DNA of 64,000 nucleotides. It comes from an uncultured bacterium. Its GTDB lineage: Bacteria > Hydrogenedentota > Hydrogenedentia > Hydrogenedentales > Hydrogenedentaceae. The stretch is from the NCBI GenBank assembly GCA_938014335.1, contig CALLRP010000018.1, positions 62,001 through 126,000 of the forward strand, given 5' to 3'. Shown here one piece after another: positions 56,110 to 64,000 of this stretch (the first letter of the stretch is position 1; each line of letters starts with the position of its first letter). A model generated the notes under the pieces. It did no database searches. It worked only from the letters and a program-made list of their open reading frames with translations, and was not told the origin of the DNA. The translations under genes were made by a program, and so were the position numbers.

Positions 56110-56526
56110 ATGGTTTTTCAAAAAACTCATGCAATAGAAACAAAAAAGTATGGACAGATGACAGACTTAACACCATGGGTACAGGCAACAGTGGAAGAAT
56201 CACAAATAAAAAATGGGATTGTAAATGTTTTTAATGTGGGAAGCACTGCCTGTGTAGGTACCATAGAATTTGAGCCAGGACTAATGGCAGATTTGCCGGA
56301 ACAACTTTCCCGATTATTTCCTCCCGGACACCATTATGCTCACGAACAAACATGGCATGATGGAAATGGACATTCACATTTGCAGGCTACATTGATGGGT
56401 CCAGCAATTACTATCCCATTAAAGGATGGAAAACTTCTATTGGGCGTGTGGCAGCAAATTTTCCATTTAGAATGTGATATTAAACCTCGAAAACGGAATG
56501 TTGTTATTACGGTGATTGGGGAATAA
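56110..56526 (+). CDS. YjbQ/UPF0047 family protein
   Basis: A 138-residue member of the YjbQ family (sometimes called secondary thiamine-phosphate synthase). The conserved segments are DLTPWVQATVEESQIKNGIVNVF, the metal-site histidine region HHYAHEQTWHDGNGHSHLQA and LLLGVWQQIFHLECD. An AAGGAAGAGAG site precedes the ATG. It is divergent from the ferredoxin/amrS pair. The family's physiological role is not settled. Confidence 0.92.
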   Translation: MVFQKTHAIETKKYGQMTDLTPWVQATVEESQIKNGIVNVFNVGSTACVGTIEFEPGLMADLPEQLSRLFPPGHHYAHEQTWHDGNGHSHLQATLMGPAITIPLKDGKLLLGVWQQIFHLECDIKPRKRNVVITVIGE

Positions 56527-56598
56527 TCTACATATCAAAAAATATAAAATATGTTTATTGTCCTTATCCCTTTTTTTTATATATAATTTTAACCTGTC

Positions 56599-56673
56599 GC
56601 CCCGATAGTTCAGTGGATAGAACAAATCCCTCCTAAGGATTAGACCCGCGTTCGATTCGCGGTCGGGGCGCCA
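56599..56673 (+). tRNA. tRNA-Arg (anticodon CCU)
   Basis: A complete cloverleaf. The acceptor stem GCCCCGA pairs with TCGGGGC (56663-56669), followed by discriminator G and an encoded CCA (56671-56673). The D-arm is TAGTTCAGTGGATAGAA. The anticodon stem AATCC/GGATT encloses the loop CTCCTAA, giving anticodon CCT at 56632-56634. The T-arm is CCGCG-TTCGATT-CGCGG. It reads AGG codons. Confidence 0.97.
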
Positions 56674-57005
56674 TATAAAACCTCTTATAAATAAATAATA
56701 TAACATCATATTTAAGCGCTTAATTTATTCTTAACAATTTATTGAATTGGGTGCAGGGAAGATTAAATTTTTTATGAGATGGATTTGAATTGAGGGGAAA
56801 TTCAATACTACAAAAATGTTTGTTTTACTTATTTTCTTATTACTAAAATGTAAGTTATTATTTGTAAATTTTCTGTTATTATGCCATTTTTTGTAAAAAT
56901 GAACATAAATTTTACACTTTCCCATTATAAAAACAATGTTGGTATAATTTTTGATAATATTATCGCAAGTTTTAATAAAAATTGAGCAAAGAAAGAAAAT
57001 GAAAA
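56674..57005. other. 332-bp AT-rich intergenic region
   Basis: Between tRNA-Arg and the porin-like gene. There is no open frame of note. A short inverted repeat TTGAATT/AATTCAA (56785-56805) and a TATAAT at 56943-56948, about 57 bp before the porin ATG, are present. The -35 is not recognisable. Confidence 0.5.
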
Positions 57006-58565
57006 ATGACAAAAAGATTACTCCCTATGTTTTTAGTTTTTTCCTGCTTATGCACTTTATCATACCCCGAATTGATCTCTGTTGAAGTTGGGGGAAAATT
57101 AGAGATATATGGTCTTTATTACCATGGTTTCGTTGAACCAACTGACCACGATAGGATTCCAGCCTGGGCTTTACCCGGAAGAAGTATAGGACCCGATGGA
57201 ACATATTCCGCATATAGAACCGGAAAAGGTTCAACAGGGAGTGCGTATGTAGAACAAAGAACACGATTACATACTCGTGCTGTGATGACAGACAATGTCT
57301 TTGCATTTATTGAGATAGATTCAATAGACACATGGGGAGAAGATTTCCGTTCTCAAGATTATTTAACTGGAAGAGATAATAGGGGTGATAGTATTGATGA
57401 TGTTGAATTATTTCAGGCATATATTCAATGCAAAGATATAGGGACAGAAGGTTTAACTTTTACAATAGGGAGACAGGCAATTGATTTAGGTTCTGGCTGG
57501 CTTGTTGGTTCCGATCCGGGCCCCAACCCATATGTAGGGTTGAGTTTTGATGCAATCAGGTTACAGTATGAACAAGATGCATATATGTTAGATGTGTTTT
57601 ATGCAAAACTCCTTGAAAACATGGGCTCATTTAATCATAATGATGTTGATTTCGGAGGAGTTTATTTTACATGGAAAGAGATTGTTGAAGGAAGTGGTCT
57701 TGACATACATTATTTTTTGCTTAGAGATAATCGTAAAAGTGAAGTAACGGATGGAGACCTCTTGTTAGAAACATTCGAAAGAATTTTGGATAGAGATAAT
57801 TCGTCAACTACATATATTCATACTGTAGGTATGAGGTTTTTTGGAGAGTATGACAAATTTGATTATGAAATAGAATTTGCATATCAATGGGGAGAGAGTT
57901 CTGCTTTCGGTAACTTATTTATCCCAATCGGTGGAATTTATGGTGATAGCGATGCAGATTGGGCTTTACCGGCGGGACACTTTGAAGTAGGATATACGAT
58001 GTCAGAAATAAAATGGATACCGCGAGTTTATGTGGGTGGATGTTATTATGGGGCGGATGACAATCGTTCCCTCTCATTTACAGACTGGCTGTTTAGGATG
58101 GGAACAGGAAAAGCCAGTCCTTCATTTAATCGCTTATTTACCGCATATCGTGAAGATAGTTTTATCGATTTATCGGGCATGACTAATTTTTGGCAATTAT
58201 GTTCTGGGGTAACAGTATCTCCAGTTGAAAAAATAGAAATAGGTTTTGAATTAGCGTATATGCAAACGGTATCTCCATTTGAAAAGCCATATTCTTTTAG
58301 TATAGGCGATATAGAATTTTATCCTTTAAGTCCTTTCCCCTTCTTGTCCAAAACGAACAGCAAAGATCTGGGTTGGCAAACATTATTTACGCTATCGTAT
58401 CAATACAATGAAGACCTGAGTTTTGAAGTAGGTTGGTCTCATTTCTTTATAGGTGATGGATTGGTTGAAGGGAACTTCTTAGATAACTACGCCACTTCTT
58501 ATATAGCTACCTTCAGTGATGACGATGCAGACTTTTTCTATGTCACAACTACAATTGAATTTTAA
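57006..58565 (+). CDS. Alginate-export (AlgE-like) outer-membrane beta-barrel protein
   Basis: A 519-residue barrel with a signal peptide (LLPMFLVFSCLCTLSYP). Alginate_exp-type features are the acidic/aromatic beta pattern with YVEQRTRLHTRAVMTDNVFAFIEID, FTIGRQAIDLGSGWLVGSDPG and alternating strands throughout. It ends in phenylalanine (TTTIEF), the outer-membrane insertion signal. Homologues export or import polysaccharide, but many members of this family are general porins. There is no adjacent alginate gene, so substrate is open. It is monocistronic and convergent to a nitroreductase. Confidence 0.85.
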   Translation: MTKRLLPMFLVFSCLCTLSYPELISVEVGGKLEIYGLYYHGFVEPTDHDRIPAWALPGRSIGPDGTYSAYRTGKGSTGSAYVEQRTRLHTRAVMTDNVFAFIEIDSIDTWGEDFRSQDYLTGRDNRGDSIDDVELFQAYIQCKDIGTEGLTFTIGRQAIDLGSGWLVGSDPGPNPYVGLSFDAIRLQYEQDAYMLDVFYAKLLENMGSFNHNDVDFGGVYFTWKEIVEGSGLDIHYFLLRDNRKSEVTDGDLLLETFERILDRDNSSTTYIHTVGMRFFGEYDKFDYEIEFAYQWGESSAFGNLFIPIGGIYGDSDADWALPAGHFEVGYTMSEIKWIPRVYVGGCYYGADDNRSLSFTDWLFRMGTGKASPSFNRLFTAYREDSFIDLSGMTNFWQLCSGVTVSPVEKIEIGFELAYMQTVSPFEKPYSFSIGDIEFYPLSPFPFLSKTNSKDLGWQTLFTLSYQYNEDLSFEVGWSHFFIGDGLVEGNFLDNYATSYIATFSDDDADFFYVTTTIEF

Positions 58566-58568
58566 TGT

Positions 58569-59171
58569 TTAAAAATTATCTTCAATAACGACTTCTTCAT
58601 AAGGAAGTTGACCGGCACGAGGCCAGGCAGGTTTTATAGCCTTACCTACAGCAATCATCATAGAAATAACATGGTCAGACGGAAGGTTAATGAGTTTTCC
58701 AACCGCATCAAAATCAAAACCGACCATGGGGCAAGAATCATATCCCATTGCTTTTGCACATAACATTAATGTTTGCCCCGCAATACCACAGGAACGCATG
58801 GCTTCGTCCCTCTGGACAAGTTCTCTCCCACGGTAATACTGGTCTATTGCAGGAACAACAAAGTTCCGTATCTCTTCTGGGGCGTTTCGCCAATAACGCT
58901 CAGGTTGCTTCTCCCATGATTTTATATCTGCACATAATACGACAAGTAAAGAAGCATCTGTTACCTGTGATTGATTCCACGCTACCTCACGAATTTTTTT
59001 TCGCAATTCAGGGTTCTGAACCAATACAAAACGCCAATTCTGAATATTAAACGATGTGGGGGACAAAAGTACAGAAGACATCAATTTTTTTATTTCTTCG
59101 GCTGTCATTTTATGATTCGGGTCAAAATATTTTACTGCTCTTCGTTGTTCAACCGCTTCAAAAACATCCAT
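58569..59171 (-). CDS. Nitroreductase-family protein
   Basis: A 200-residue FMN-dependent oxidoreductase: VEQRRAVKYFDPNHKMTAEEI, SPTSFNIQNWRFVLVQN, CAKAMGYDSCPMVGFDFDAVGKL and MMIAVGKAIK. It is closer to the oxygen-insensitive NfsB-type branch than the nitroreductase at 5900-6436, which belongs to a different subgroup. AAAGGAG precedes the ATG. Substrate not determined. Confidence 0.92.
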   Translation of the reverse strand: MDVFEAVEQRRAVKYFDPNHKMTAEEIKKLMSSVLLSPTSFNIQNWRFVLVQNPELRKKIREVAWNQSQVTDASLLVVLCADIKSWEKQPERYWRNAPEEIRNFVVPAIDQYYRGRELVQRDEAMRSCGIAGQTLMLCAKAMGYDSCPMVGFDFDAVGKLINLPSDHVISMMIAVGKAIKPAWPRAGQLPYEEVVIEDNF

Positions 59172-59239
59172 AATTCACTCCTTTTACAAAGTTATAATTT
59201 TGCAGTCATTTTTATAACAAATCCGTTATTGTTTTTATT

Positions 59240-60934
59240 CTATTCGTATTTACCTGAATTTTGAAGATAATCCCAACACTTTTTTATCTTCTTTGCCATT
59301 AATGTAGAACGCTCATAGCCTCCGCGATAAATATTTAATGTTTGTTTTGCCAGATCTAAAGGGTTACTTCCCTCTAAATTATCTCTTTCAAATTTTGTAA
59401 CAAGGGTAATGGGTTTTAAGTAAGGATTTAATTCTCCAAAAATTCGTATCTGTTCATCAATTTCTGTTAGTAATTTAACCTGTTCTCGGGCTTTCAAAAT
59501 TTTATTATCTGCGATTATATTCTTTAATTGATCTGTTAGATGAATGCCCTGTTTATACTTTCCCGCCAATTCTTCAAAGACGTTTCGGAATTCTTTGTTC
59601 CATGTTAAAGTCGTCTTTGCATCGGGCACATTATAAAAGCGGAAAAATTTTTGGAGGTTTTCATTCTCTGTTTGTTTATTTGGATTTACATTAAGATGTT
59701 CTAACCACATGAGCCGATAAGCAAAACGAAGAAATTCTTTTTCCTCAATTTCACGACGGATAACGGGATAAAATTGCAAACATCCATCCGGCGCAAATTC
59801 GGAAATGTGGACATTTACACTATCCATATCCGGTGTAAGTTCATGTTGGATGAGATGTTTCTTTTCTCGCATGGTAAGGAGCCAATCAACCGCTTTCAAA
59901 ACTTGTTCTGGCTGTATTTTATCTAAGGGATGAATATCCTGGGCTTTAGAAGATATATCCATCTTAAATGAGCGTTCTTTCAACTCAATAGCACAATTTC
60001 CAGTGCCATAAGGTCCTGTTTCTCGGAAGTGAACATAACCCACGGATACAAGCATTACCGGACATTTTACTGCAGAAGCCAAATGCATGGTCCCTGTATC
60101 ATTGGTTACTAATAGATGGGATCGCTTTAACAAGCCAGCTAACTGGGGAATCGTTGTTTTCCCAAAAAGAGGAATAGCTAAACCGGGAACTTCTTTTTGG
60201 AACCTCTGTCCCAAATCTGCTTCCGAAGGAACACCGACGAGAAATATTCGTGCCTTATATTTTTCATGTAATTTCTTACCCAATTGTGCAAAATATTCTG
60301 CAGGCCAACGCTTATTCGTTTCGCTGGCTCCCAATTGCATACATACAACAAAATCTTCAGGTGTAATGTGGTATTCTGTAAATAGGTTATCCGTAAATTC
60401 CATAGCTTTGGGGCTTACCTCAAAGAAAAGTTCTTTAACAGGTTCTGTCAGAGGCTCATAAAGTTTGAAAATATCACATAGATTTAAATCGTTGTAATCT
60501 CTCGATAGAACACTCGTAAAAAAATAAACGGTCCAGGGACCTCTAAGTGTAAACTGCCAATCTTCCGATAAGTGAGCCCCAATAACTTTTGGGATTTGTG
60601 CTAATTTTAAAAGTAGGGCAGAAGAAGTGCTATGGGTTATATTATATGCCACATCAAAATTTCGTTCTCTTAAATCGAGGATTAATTTCTCTGCTTCCTT
60701 ATATGCACTTAAATATCGTTCTGAGTCCCGAGCAATCATATCATTAAAAATAGGGTCTTCATGATAAACAATGTAATCATCTACATCAGGATTAGCTTTA
60801 ATAACCTCTTCACTCATTTGTCGTATCATTACAGTAATATGAGCGTCAGGATATTTCAATCGGATTTGATGAAATAAAGGCGTTGTCTGGATAGTATCTC
60901 CGATTCGTGCAGTTTGCAAAACAAGTATTCTCAC
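59240..60934 (-). CDS. Glycosyltransferase family 9 (heptosyltransferase-like) with C-terminal extension
   Basis: A GT9/ADP-heptose:LPS transferase: VLQTARIGDTIQTTPLFHQIR at the N-terminus, and MQLGASETNKRWPAEYFAQLGKKL plus LLVTNDTGTMHLASAVKCPVM in the nucleotide-binding half (residues ~1-360). About 200 further residues, helical and unassigned, follow, longer than ordinary heptosyltransferases. GTG start with GAGGGAG upstream, 2 bp after the stop of the CgeB-like gene. It likely builds part of the lipopolysaccharide or another surface glycan. Confidence 0.87.
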   Translation of the reverse strand: MRILVLQTARIGDTIQTTPLFHQIRLKYPDAHITVMIRQMSEEVIKANPDVDDYIVYHEDPIFNDMIARDSERYLSAYKEAEKLILDLRERNFDVAYNITHSTSSALLLKLAQIPKVIGAHLSEDWQFTLRGPWTVYFFTSVLSRDYNDLNLCDIFKLYEPLTEPVKELFFEVSPKAMEFTDNLFTEYHITPEDFVVCMQLGASETNKRWPAEYFAQLGKKLHEKYKARIFLVGVPSEADLGQRFQKEVPGLAIPLFGKTTIPQLAGLLKRSHLLVTNDTGTMHLASAVKCPVMLVSVGYVHFRETGPYGTGNCAIELKERSFKMDISSKAQDIHPLDKIQPEQVLKAVDWLLTMREKKHLIQHELTPDMDSVNVHISEFAPDGCLQFYPVIRREIEEKEFLRFAYRLMWLEHLNVNPNKQTENENLQKFFRFYNVPDAKTTLTWNKEFRNVFEELAGKYKQGIHLTDQLKNIIADNKILKAREQVKLLTEIDEQIRIFGELNPYLKPITLVTKFERDNLEGSNPLDLAKQTLNIYRGGYERSTLMAKKIKKCWDYLQNSGKYE

Positions 60935-60936
60935 AA

Positions 60937-62721
60937 CTATTTCTCCCTCAATAATTGCTCACCAAAAACGCGCACTTCGTTTAAATACCAGAATACTTGA
61001 ACGGGAAATGGGGTATTGTTGTCTAATATTGGCAGATGTTTGTTAATTTCATCCTGCAAGAAAGGAGTATCTTTTGGTAAGGTAGCCAACCATTGTCCCA
61101 GAGGGGTCTCTTTACCGTAACGCTCCATAATTTCTCCCACGGTCCTTTGTATTCGCATGCCTTTCCTCATTATTTTCCCACCATAGTATTCTTTAATGTA
61201 ATCCAACATCTGATTGGCACGATGTTCATAAGTATGTTCTTTTAACGCCCGTTGTTGTGCCTTTTTCGCTATTTGTTTTCTTTCTTCTTCATGTTTTAAG
61301 AAGTAATCAATCCGCTCTCGCAATGTTTTTAAATCGCTATAAGTAGGGATTTCTTTTTCTGTGTCGAAAAGACTATCTAATCCTTTACAGGGGTCACAAA
61401 GTTGAAATCCACCGGCGGATGCAATCTCAAACACTCGCGGATTAATAGCATCGGCTTCTGGGTCAACCCCTTCATGAATAACACTGGAATGAAGATTTAA
61501 GTTAATTTTTGAGCCCGCTACAATTTTCATATATTCTTCCGTATCGAAGCCTTTATTCCCCTCGACTATATGAGGAAGTAATTCGGTATCATTCCAATTT
61601 ACACCCCAGATTTTTAAATTGTAATCGGTAAGGCCTCTGAGCATTTTGACGCGGTTATAATATCCCGCTCCTGCGAACGATATGTCACACTTATATTTTT
61701 TCTCCTCTTCTGGACTTAATGAAACAGGTGCATGAAGTTCGGGGTCACAAGCCGTTAAAATCGGAAAATGACAGTTACAACCAATTGCGTCTAACTTATT
61801 ATCAAACTCACCGGGTTGGATATGGAAAAACAAATTATAAAAAGGTGCTATTTCTTTCCAGTAACTTAGATGCCGCCAATTTTCTACAAACCAGAAAGCA
61901 GTGACAATTCCTCGTTCATTGAGTCGGGAAACAAAAAGGGGGGTAACCGGTGCCTGAGCCATCACAATACATATTTCAGGCTGAAACTCTATTACTTGAG
62001 CCAAACACCACTCTGACATGAACTTTGTGAAAAAATCTTCTAATGAATGAGCGAACTTAGGAGTTTTTAAAGATTTCCCAATAGTATTAAAGACATTCCA
62101 CGCTATTTCGGTATCCACTAATAGTGTCTGGTGTCCCAATCTCCGAAAAGCACGATTAAGGTATCTTGTGATAGGCAATGACCCTCCATACATAGGACCC
62201 ACAATAGCAATGTTAAAATGCTGTCGATCAAGACATTCACGAGACATTCTTTTAATCAGTGTTTCACAAAATTCCGAGTAAACACGGTTTACAACCGGAT
62301 GGAAAAAAGGCTGTGGAATTTTATCAAGAAATTCCTTAAAGAAAGCATCACCCAAAAGGTCATCCACTGTCTCGGGTATGGCAAGGAGAAGATTATCAGG
62401 TAATAAATCGTTTTGAATTGCGATAAAGGCAATATCTTTATCCGGTTCGACTGCAATAATATTATATTCTCTATTCATCAATTCCTGAATATGATACCCC
62501 ATCCCACAACCAACTACAATAACAGGTCTTTTCTTATTCAATTCCGAAGCATCAATGAGTTTTTTAGCTTCTTCCACTGGATTATACTGACTGTGATAGA
62601 GAAGCCCTTCTATACGGATTGTCTTTATACCTTTCCGTTTTTCTATGAGTTCAATTCGCTCACTTCTGAAATTTTGGGGTATTTCTTCCCGCCATTCTGC
62701 AACTGCCTTAACCACACTCAT
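60937..62721 (-). CDS. CgeB-like glycosyltransferase with N-terminal Rossmann segment
   Basis: Residues ~1-170 include PVIVVGCGMGYHIQELM and NIIAVEPDKDIAF, a nucleotide-binding segment similar to the Maf/DUF115 flagellin-glycosylation proteins. The C-terminal ~400 residues (FNIAIVGPMYGGSLPITRYLNRAFRRLGHQ, AFWFVENWRHLSYWKEIAPFYN, DISFAGAGYYNRV, NPRVFEIASAGGFQLCD) match the CgeB/DUF3880 glycosyltransferase group. The fusion suggests transfer of sugars onto a surface or appendage target. An AAAGGTTTC site precedes the ATG. It lies between the GT9 gene and a methyltransferase gene in one minus-strand run. Confidence 0.82.
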   Translation of the reverse strand: MSVVKAVAEWREEIPQNFRSERIELIEKRKGIKTIRIEGLLYHSQYNPVEEAKKLIDASELNKKRPVIVVGCGMGYHIQELMNREYNIIAVEPDKDIAFIAIQNDLLPDNLLLAIPETVDDLLGDAFFKEFLDKIPQPFFHPVVNRVYSEFCETLIKRMSRECLDRQHFNIAIVGPMYGGSLPITRYLNRAFRRLGHQTLLVDTEIAWNVFNTIGKSLKTPKFAHSLEDFFTKFMSEWCLAQVIEFQPEICIVMAQAPVTPLFVSRLNERGIVTAFWFVENWRHLSYWKEIAPFYNLFFHIQPGEFDNKLDAIGCNCHFPILTACDPELHAPVSLSPEEEKKYKCDISFAGAGYYNRVKMLRGLTDYNLKIWGVNWNDTELLPHIVEGNKGFDTEEYMKIVAGSKINLNLHSSVIHEGVDPEADAINPRVFEIASAGGFQLCDPCKGLDSLFDTEKEIPTYSDLKTLRERIDYFLKHEEERKQIAKKAQQRALKEHTYEHRANQMLDYIKEYYGGKIMRKGMRIQRTVGEIMERYGKETPLGQWLATLPKDTPFLQDEINKHLPILDNNTPFPVQVFWYLNEVRVFGEQLLREK

Positions 62722-62738
62722 AATTGAAACCTTTTACA

Positions 62739-64000
62739 TCACATATTTTTTTGTAGTTCTAATTCTTTCAGTTCCTTTTCTAAATGTTCATTCATCCCAA
62801 ATAATTCAATATATTCCCTTAACATCGTAATTGCTTCATCAACTCTATGTTGACGAATTAAAAATCTCGAATATTTCAAAATGAGAGAAATATCCCCCGG
62901 ATAAAAGTCTATGAATGATTTAATTGTTGCCTCTATGGAATGGACATCTCCTATTTGCTCACCGACAAGAATATACAAGTCAAGTGCTTCGGGATAATCA
63001 TAACTATTCGAAAATGCATAGTTGAAATGCTCATAGGATTTTGAAAAATTACCTGTCTGTAAATATCCCTGACCCATAGCCAGATGTAAGCGAATATTTC
63101 CCGGTTCTTCTGGATATACCTTGTTAAGTATATCTAAGGCTTGTTGAGGCTGATTCATGGCTAATAATATCAAACTGTATTCAATGAGTAGTTCGTTATT
63201 TCTTTCAATTCCTATAGCAGATAAATAACATTCTTGTGCCTTAAGGAGATTACCCGTATGAGCATATGCTTTTCCTTCAATGCTATATCTTTTCCATAAA
63301 GGCAAATCACTCTCTGTTTTTGCAAGTTCAAACAGTAAATCAGTTTGTCCTGCTTGTATCAATTTGCGGACTTGCTCGTTAATTTCATTTACATCCGAAG
63401 ATATTTTCTGTGCAATGATAATATATTGAAATGTTCGAAAACATTCGTATTCTTCATCTAAAATTTTTTCTATCATAATTTTACCCATTTGCAAATTACC
63501 ATTGGCGTCTCTCGGAAGTAAGTGTTCGGGTACTATTGAAAGAGGAAGAATCGAATTGATAAGAAGCCCAGATTTGCGGATAAATTGTTTTAATGTTTCT
63601 TTCGTATAAAACCTTAAATGGGTAATATCCTGAATCCCCGAGTCGCGGTATTCCCACCTTCCGATAGATAAATTAAGAATAACCCCCCAATACTGTATAT
63701 TTGGGATGCTTATAATGACATGACCGTAAGGCTTTAAATATTGGGCTAATTTGCGTAATACCCTTTCCGGATACTCCATATGCTCTAAAACATCACAACA
63801 TGTAATTACATCGAAGTAGTTCCGTTCTAATGGAAATTCATCCATTTCAACATTACCCAAAAATACTTTATCCAGTTTTTTCCGAGCAATTTCAGCAATT
63901 TCAGGGACTATTTCGATTCCCACTACCTCTTCGACACCTAATTCTCGTTTTAAGACTATTCCAAAGTTTCCCGTTGCACAGCCAATATCGAGAACTTTTT
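62739..64000 (-). CDS. SAM-dependent methyltransferase with TPR repeats, N-terminus outside window
   Basis: Transcription enters from the right, and the frame is open to base 64000. The GTG at 63923 is internal: the SAM-binding motif I (VLDIGCATGNFGIVLKRELG) lies upstream of it, so the gene begins beyond the window. Then follow VGIEIVPEIAEIA, ITCCDVLEHMEYPERVLRKL and VIISIPNIQYWGVILN of a class I (type 11/12) methyltransferase. Residues after ~170 form TPR-like repeats (AYAHTGNLLKAQECYLSAIG, RLHLAMGQGYLQTGNFSKSYEHFNYAF). Methyltransferase-TPR fusions of this kind are common beside glycosyltransferases in surface-glycan loci. Confidence 0.88.
   Translation of the reverse strand, partial: KVLDIGCATGNFGIVLKRELGVEEVVGIEIVPEIAEIARKKLDKVFLGNVEMDEFPLERNYFDVITCCDVLEHMEYPERVLRKLAQYLKPYGHVIISIPNIQYWGVILNLSIGRWEYRDSGIQDITHLRFYTKETLKQFIRKSGLLINSILPLSIVPEHLLPRDANGNLQMGKIMIEKILDEEYECFRTFQYIIIAQKISSDVNEINEQVRKLIQAGQTDLLFELAKTESDLPLWKRYSIEGKAYAHTGNLLKAQECYLSAIGIERNNELLIEYSLILLAMNQPQQALDILNKVYPEEPGNIRLHLAMGQGYLQTGNFSKSYEHFNYAFSNSYDYPEALDLYILVGEQIGDVHSIEATIKSFIDFYPGDISLILKYSRFLIRQHRVDEAITMLREYIELFGMNEHLEKELKELELQKNM

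Noticed and set aside
56785-56805. Inverted repeat TTGAATT/AATTCAA
   Set aside because: Short, AT-rich and without adjacent promoter elements or a T-tract; expected by chance in such composition.
60087-60461. 124-residue plus-strand frame
   Set aside because: Antisense to the GT9 gene, whose motifs cover the whole stretch.

Overview
The window is an AT-rich chromosomal segment from a Gram-negative, diderm bacterium. Evidence for two membranes: an apolipoprotein N-acyltransferase, an AlgE-like outer-membrane barrel, GT9 heptosyltransferase-type enzymes, secretin-like proteins, and a MurE carrying the DNPR motif typical of meso-diaminopimelate ligases. The H-X-DG pseudopilin, the Tat-exported Gfo/Idh and sugar-isomerase pair, and the scattered secreted glycoside hydrolases are typical of planctomycete/Lentisphaerae/Hydrogenedentes-type genomes. 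Candidatus Hydrogenedentes is my best guess, but it is inference only. There are no phage, insertion-sequence or CRISPR signatures. Almost everything reads as ordinary core or accessory chromosome.

Layout. 1-4713 (+): the end of a DnaA-like AAA+ gene, a GspE/PilB ATPase, a lipoprotein, scpA and yraN. 4719-10758: a sialidase-like protein, a nitroreductase, a GH38 mannosidase with its GntR/FadR-type regulator, and a divergent pseudopilin. Two matching operators flank the regulator/pseudopilin intergenic region. 10818-13849: a fumarylacetoacetase-fold enzyme, then two Tat-exported sugar-metabolism proteins. 14021-26114 (+): a partial dcw cluster in the order mraZ, STAS gene, terminator, rsmH, ftsL-like, ftsI, murE, murF, mraY, murD, ftsW. 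It stops there: murG, murC, ftsQ, ftsA and ftsZ are absent from the window. 26139-28022: queA and a tandem QueD-type protein.

28026-34080: a NapH/NapG-like polyferredoxin with a Tat DUF362 protein, an esterase-like hydrolase and a large secreted multidomain protein. 34166-36738: an NrpR-type nitrogen repressor divergent from glutamate dehydrogenase gdhA, whose promoter carries a GGAA-N6-TTCC palindrome. 36838-42006: a DUF151 nuclease-domain protein, tadA, a SprT-like protein, and an ECF sigma factor with a membrane anti-sigma-like partner. 42014-50410 (-): citrate synthase, murJ, lnt, then a four-gene cluster of two short secretin-like proteins, a TPR lipoprotein and a small exported protein. 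50411-51034 is non-coding and holds a structured GC-richer island.

51035-58565: a GH42-like secreted protein, a HAD phosphatase, an orphan AmrS radical SAM enzyme with a ferredoxin, a YjbQ protein, tRNA-Arg(CCU) and an alginate-export-type porin. 58569-64000 (-): a nitroreductase and a surface-glycan module (GT9, CgeB-like glycosyltransferase, and a methyltransferase with repeats that runs off the right edge).

The most interesting points are the bacterial NrpR/gdhA pair with a methanogen-like operator, the FadR-type operator pair linking a mannosidase operon to a pseudopilin, a MraY with a periplasmic insertion of about 125 residues, a tandem QueD in which each half lacks a different key residue, and the compact secretin-like operon.
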